Shown here: positions 60,001 through 64,000 of the stretch, piece by piece
Position numbering within the stretch: position 1 is the first letter of the stretch
How the letters are laid out: the number at the start of each line of letters is the position of its first letter
NCBI GenBank assembly: GCA_032358165.1
Contig: JAALGY010000053.1
Coordinates: 1,550,001 to 1,614,000, forward strand
Length of the DNA stretch: 64,000 nt
Origin: Diplosphaera chodatii
Taxonomy: Eukaryota; Chlorophyta; Trebouxiophyceae; Prasiolales; Stichococcaceae
Reading direction: 5' to 3'
Notes under the pieces: generated by a model
What the model was told of the DNA's origin: nothing
The model's database searches: none
Seen by the model: only the letters and a program-made list of their open reading frames with translations
Made by a program: the position numbers and the translations under genes

Positions 60001-63000
60001 CTCGAGCGCACTGGTGCGCCAATAGCAGCCATGAAGTGTTCTAAATGCGGCAATTAGTCGCCCTTGGAAAGCGAGCAGGCCAGGCGCAGCAGCTGGGCCT
60101 CGCGGCGGCCTTCCGCGCGTGGACCGAGCGGGCAGCTCAGCGCCATGCCGCGCTGGGGCGGCTGGCGGCGGTGCACGCGCACTGGGTGGCTGCGGCGAAG
60201 CGGGCGGCCTTCAATGCCTGGAGCACCCGCGCCGCCTGGCTGGCACGCAAGAGGGTCGCTGCCTTGCGCATGCTGCAGGTGAGTGACAGGGCTGTCCCGA
60301 CGTCGTCATGTGCTGTGGCAGCTGCTAAGCAAGGGCGGCCGCATGCGAGGCCTGTCGTAGGCATACATTGACTGCCTGGCCCTGCACGCGCAGCTGCTGG
60401 CATGCTGCTCCGACCGAAGCCGTGTCTGCTGTGCAGTTATCACTATAACGTCCGAGCTGCCACAGATCATTGAGGATGATGAAGGGCAGCGTCCAAAGGC
60501 ATCATCAATGCAGATCGCTACACAAGCTTGTTGAAGAGGGTTTCCGGCAACAAGCAGCAAGCACGGCAGATGTGGAAACTGTCTGCAGGTGTGGCAGGTG
60601 CGCTACCTGCTGCCCGCGTTCCTCGGATGGGCAGACGCCGCACAGAAGCAGCGCGCATTACGCCACGGCCTCATCCACTGCATGCAGGTCCGATGCTGAT
60701 GACAAGCTGTTCCAAGCCAGCAATAACGTGCTGTTTGTAAAGTTCACTGGGACATCGCATGGCTTCTTGGCTTCAGATGCCTAGACAGTTACAGCCAATG
60801 CGCTGCAGAGGTGCCAGCGAGCCCAGCTGGCTGCGGCATGGGCGGGCTGGCTTGAGTGGCGGCACCAGCACCACCACAAGCAGCAGGCGACCACTTCTGT
60901 TCCACCTCTGGTCACCAATGCAACTGGCATCTAGGAATAAACGCCGCTTTCCTGTCACGACCACAGCATATGCACGTTGTTACTTGGCCTCTGACAACTG
61001 ATGCGCCTTCGCAGGTGCTGCTGTCAGCGGTGCAGCGCCTGCAGCGGGCGGGCCTGGCACACGCCTTCGCCGCCTGGGCCGCCCGACTGCAGGCATTACA
61101 GGAGAAGCAAGCCACGGTGCACGCGGCAGTGGGCCGCTGGACGGCGGCGGCCCTGGCGGCGGCCTTCAGGCAGTGGCGGGGCTGGGCGTCCGAGCGGGCG
61201 CGCCACCTGCAGCTGGCTGCCGGTGCGTGCTCTCAGCACCTGCACCTGCTGTTGCAAGACCAGAAATCTGCCTCCCCTGCGTGTGCTGCAAAGCACTGTG
61301 AACAGCGTGACACACCACAGATCACATTGTTTGGCTGGGCCTGTCGTGCCCCGGCAGCCGGTCAAAACATGGCAACCAGCACCATGTGAGACCGCAACGG
61401 CACGACCATCGCTAGTGCAGGCGCTGTGCGGCGGCTGGCGCAGCACACGCTGCACTCGGCGCTGCGATCCTGGCGGGAGTGGGCGGCCGAGAGGGCCACG
61501 CTGCGGCACAGGCTGCAGCGCACCCTGGCCCACTGGCAGCACCGGGCGCTGGCAGTGGCATTTGCACGCCTCAGGTGCTCGGCTGCCCTGCTGCTGGCAT
61601 GAATTGATGACAGCTGCAGCGCTCACTGGCGTGGTGACTGCAAGGATTGCAGTCAGCCATGGGAAGCGGGTCTGCAGGTACAAATGCTGGAAAGGGCGAG
61701 CGCTGCGGGCCGCTCAGGCACTCTGGCAGCAGCACGCAGCATCCACCTGCTACCTCGCTTGGAAGGTGCAGCTCCGTATGAGGCTCAGCGAACGAAGGTG
61801 CACTGAGCAACACCTGCTGCAGAGCATGCTTTATGAGCAGGTTGACAAAGTGTGCAAGCAATATCAGCAGGCCAACGCTCTGCTGCCAGCCGAAGGTCCA
61901 TGTGAGGGACATGCTGCATGTGTGCCCCTGCGCAGGAGGCAGCGGCGCAGGGCCAGCAGCGCCAGGCTGCGCTGGCGGTGGCGCTGGTGGTGTGGGTGCG
62001 GCCGCAGCAGCGCGCAGCCTTCTCCGCCTGGCTGTGGTTTCACCGGGCGGCCGCGGAGACCCGGCAGCTGGTGCGACCGAATCTTACGCTGCCCTGCGCC
62101 GAGGGATCAGCAGGACATCAGTTGCTTTGCGTGCTTGCAGTGTGCATGGAGGTCTTACACAGTGAGTATCATCCATAAGAACGGCTCCGCAAACATTACA
62201 CATTACAGCAAGCTATGCCATGCATCTTGGAAAATTCTCCTCGTCAGGTGTCGCTGTCATTGGGCCGGTGGCGGGACCGCCAGCTGGCGACCGCATTCTA
62301 CCAATGGCACAACGTGGTGACTGCCAAATCCTGGCAGCGGCAAGTCGCGCTGCACTTTGCAGCGCGGCGGCAGCAGCAGCTTCTGGCCAACGCTTTCACC
62401 TCCTTTCGAGGCCAGGTAGGCTCCAGTGTGACGACCTTAGCCTGTGCACATATGCGATTCAAAGTTGAACCTCTGCATGCTATTGGTGCCTCAATGGCAG
62501 CACTTCCATGTGAGTCTGTGACATGGCATCGTTGGTAACCGGCAGCGATATTCGTCATGTAGGCGCTGCAGTTCACCAAGCTACGCTGCGCGGTGCAGCG
62601 CCTGGTGCTGAGGCAGCAGGCATCGGCATTCAACGCCTGGCGGTTTCAGGCGACCCAATTCGCCCGGCTGCGGGGCACGGTGCAGCGCCTGCTGAAGCGT
62701 CAGCTCGCTGCGGCATTTAGCGGCTGGCATGAGGCTGCGACGGAGCAGCAGCGGTTGGTCTGCGCCACAGGTGCCTGCACAGGCTCAGATTCCATGTGCG
62801 CAGTGCTTGTGGTACTGATCGAGGCCGGATGGCTGAATGTTCTGTGGGACTGCCCGAAAGGCATGCAATATACCTGCCAGGCATCCTGTCGATGAGTGAC
62901 ATGATGCCTGCATGGACAGGTGCAGCCCTGGCGCTCTGGCGGACCCATGCGGCGGTGGCGGCGGTTCGGGGCTGGTGTCAGGCGGCGCGGTGGCAGCGCC

Positions 63001-63951
63001 ACGCCCGCACCACCCTGCAGCGCTGCATCGCCAGGCTGCATGCCCGGGTGGGGATGTTGGCACATCCAAGCAGAAACATGCACTCAGCTGCGGCACCAAA
63101 ACACATTGGGCATCAGGCCAGCGGTTGGTTTCGGCTGTGGCCAGTGCATTCATGCAAAGCAGACTAGCACGGGATGCCTCACAACTTGTAATGCTTTCCT
63201 CACGTCCAGGGGCTATCTGCGGCATTTGCGGCGTGGTATGATTCGGTGGGCAGCCGAGCGCACAGTGCTGCTGGCAAGCATGCCGCTGATGACTTCCGGC
63301 GCAACCGCCAGCTTGCGACAGCTTTTACAGCGCTTGCACAGCACGCCCTGAAGGTCATCAGGCTCAAGGAGGTACCGAATTGGCACGCTGTCTGCGCTGT
63401 CACGCACGTGTGTCATCCACTGACGACAAAGGGCGCCCTCCAAGCCACACGTGCCATGCAGCGAGGTAAGGCGCAGTGTGAACCCCAGCAGCTGATGCGG
63501 CAGTAACCGTGACGCAGGCGTTGGTGCACATGACTCACGGGCACATGACAAAGGCTTTTGGGGGCTGGCGTGAGGCGACCCAAAAGCATGTCTTCTACAG
63601 GTGCATAGCAGCAATGCTGGTGAGTGCACTGGCCTCAGGTGTTCTCGAACGCAGCTCCAATGCCAAGGTGGGCACAGGCGGGCGCTGGCCTGGTGCTGAT
63701 GTGCTTGTGCGTGCTGCGCCAGGCGGCAGGCTGTGTCGCTGCTGACCCGCTGGCGGGCGGGCGTCGCAGCGGCGGCATTTGCAGGCTGGGCCACGGTTGT
63801 GGAGGTGCAGCACGGCCGGCGACAGCAGCTGCTGGCCGTCGTGGCGCGCTGGCAGCATGCGCGACTGGCTGCCTGCTTCATGCTGTGGTGCGCCGAGGCG
63901 CAGGGCAGGGCGGCCACCCTGCAGCGCCTTTCACAGGTGCTGAGCGCTTAG
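54036..63951 (+). CDS. Sfi1-like centrin-binding repeat protein
   Basis: At least 28 exons from 54323-54888 to 63723-63951 join in phase, giving over 1,850 residues. An exon ending at 54198 precedes them, and the true start is uncertain (ATG 54036 or 53925). Almost the whole product is a repeat with period ~33 residues containing two Trp sites, for example RAVQRW, then AAFTAWQHYRD, in the long exon 57194-57886. This is the pattern of Sfi1, where each repeat forms a helix bound by one centrin. Such fibres organise the half-bridge or centrosome and centriole-linked structures. The N-terminal 54323-54888 exon has a non-repeat head and basic Cys/His-rich stretches. The exon 61678 end (61840 or 61849) is ambiguous. 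A donor-like GTGCTG follows CAG at about 63936, so the gene may continue past the window. Confidence 0.8.
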
Positions 63952-64000
63952 TTTGAACTGAGACTCGGAGGTTGAGCTTACATCCGCCTGACCCTGGCCA

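Noticed and set aside
61001..62320. 439-codon plus-strand open frame rich in Arg, Trp and Cys
   Set aside because: It is the shifted frame of the Sfi1-like exons; the spliced frames contain the regular AF.AW repeat.
1..64000. tRNA genes, CRISPR arrays, transposons with terminal repeats
   Set aside because: Looked for the corresponding motifs and found none that I could support by eye; a covariance-model and repeat search would be needed to exclude them.

Overview
The window is nuclear DNA from a GC-rich eukaryote, most likely a core chlorophyte green alga. The evidence is: almost every gene is cut into many short exons with canonical spliceosomal junctions; there are U6 snRNA genes; a SEX4-type phosphoglucan phosphatase implies plant-type starch metabolism; and a full-length plant-type peroxisomal ABCD transporter, a CAF-1 large subunit and a plant-style G-patch protein are present. 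No bacterial, organellar or viral gene was recognised. Exon models were built by hand from GT/GC-AG sites, keeping reading phase across each junction, so each is a prediction that needs a transcript.

Layout. 1-3548: 3' end of a SEX4-like gene (+), then a G-patch protein gene (-). 3926-5600: UQCC1/CBP3, a complex III assembly chaperone (+). 6033-20829: three tandem F-box/leucine-rich-repeat genes (-), units C, B and A from left to right. B and C share a nearly identical ~1.35 kb 5' block, and C carries two +1 frameshifts. 20830-25300: gene-poor region with two U6 snRNA genes, each followed by a related duplicated segment. 25315-26284: small single-pass membrane protein (+). 26739-35307: 28-exon ABCD/COMATOSE fatty-acyl transporter (-). 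35911-42416: CAF-1 large subunit with an N-terminal homeodomain-like segment (+). 42785-46553: helical-repeat protein (+). 46797-48945: compact FAM21/WASH-complex-like protein (-). 49441-51666: secreted protein of unknown function (+). 51884-53311: DEDDh exonuclease (-). About 54036-63951 or beyond: large Sfi1-like centrin-binding repeat protein (+).

Genes alternate in convergent and divergent pairs with short spacers (often 100-600 bases), so several divergent spacers probably act as shared promoters. The genes do not form one pathway. They cover starch degradation, mitochondrial assembly, ubiquitin ligase substrate choice, splicing, peroxisomal lipid import, chromatin assembly, endosomal actin control, RNA processing and the centrosome or basal body. 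The most unusual feature across the window is the number of introns with GC instead of GT donors. In the F-box paralogs the same junction is GT in one copy and GC in another.
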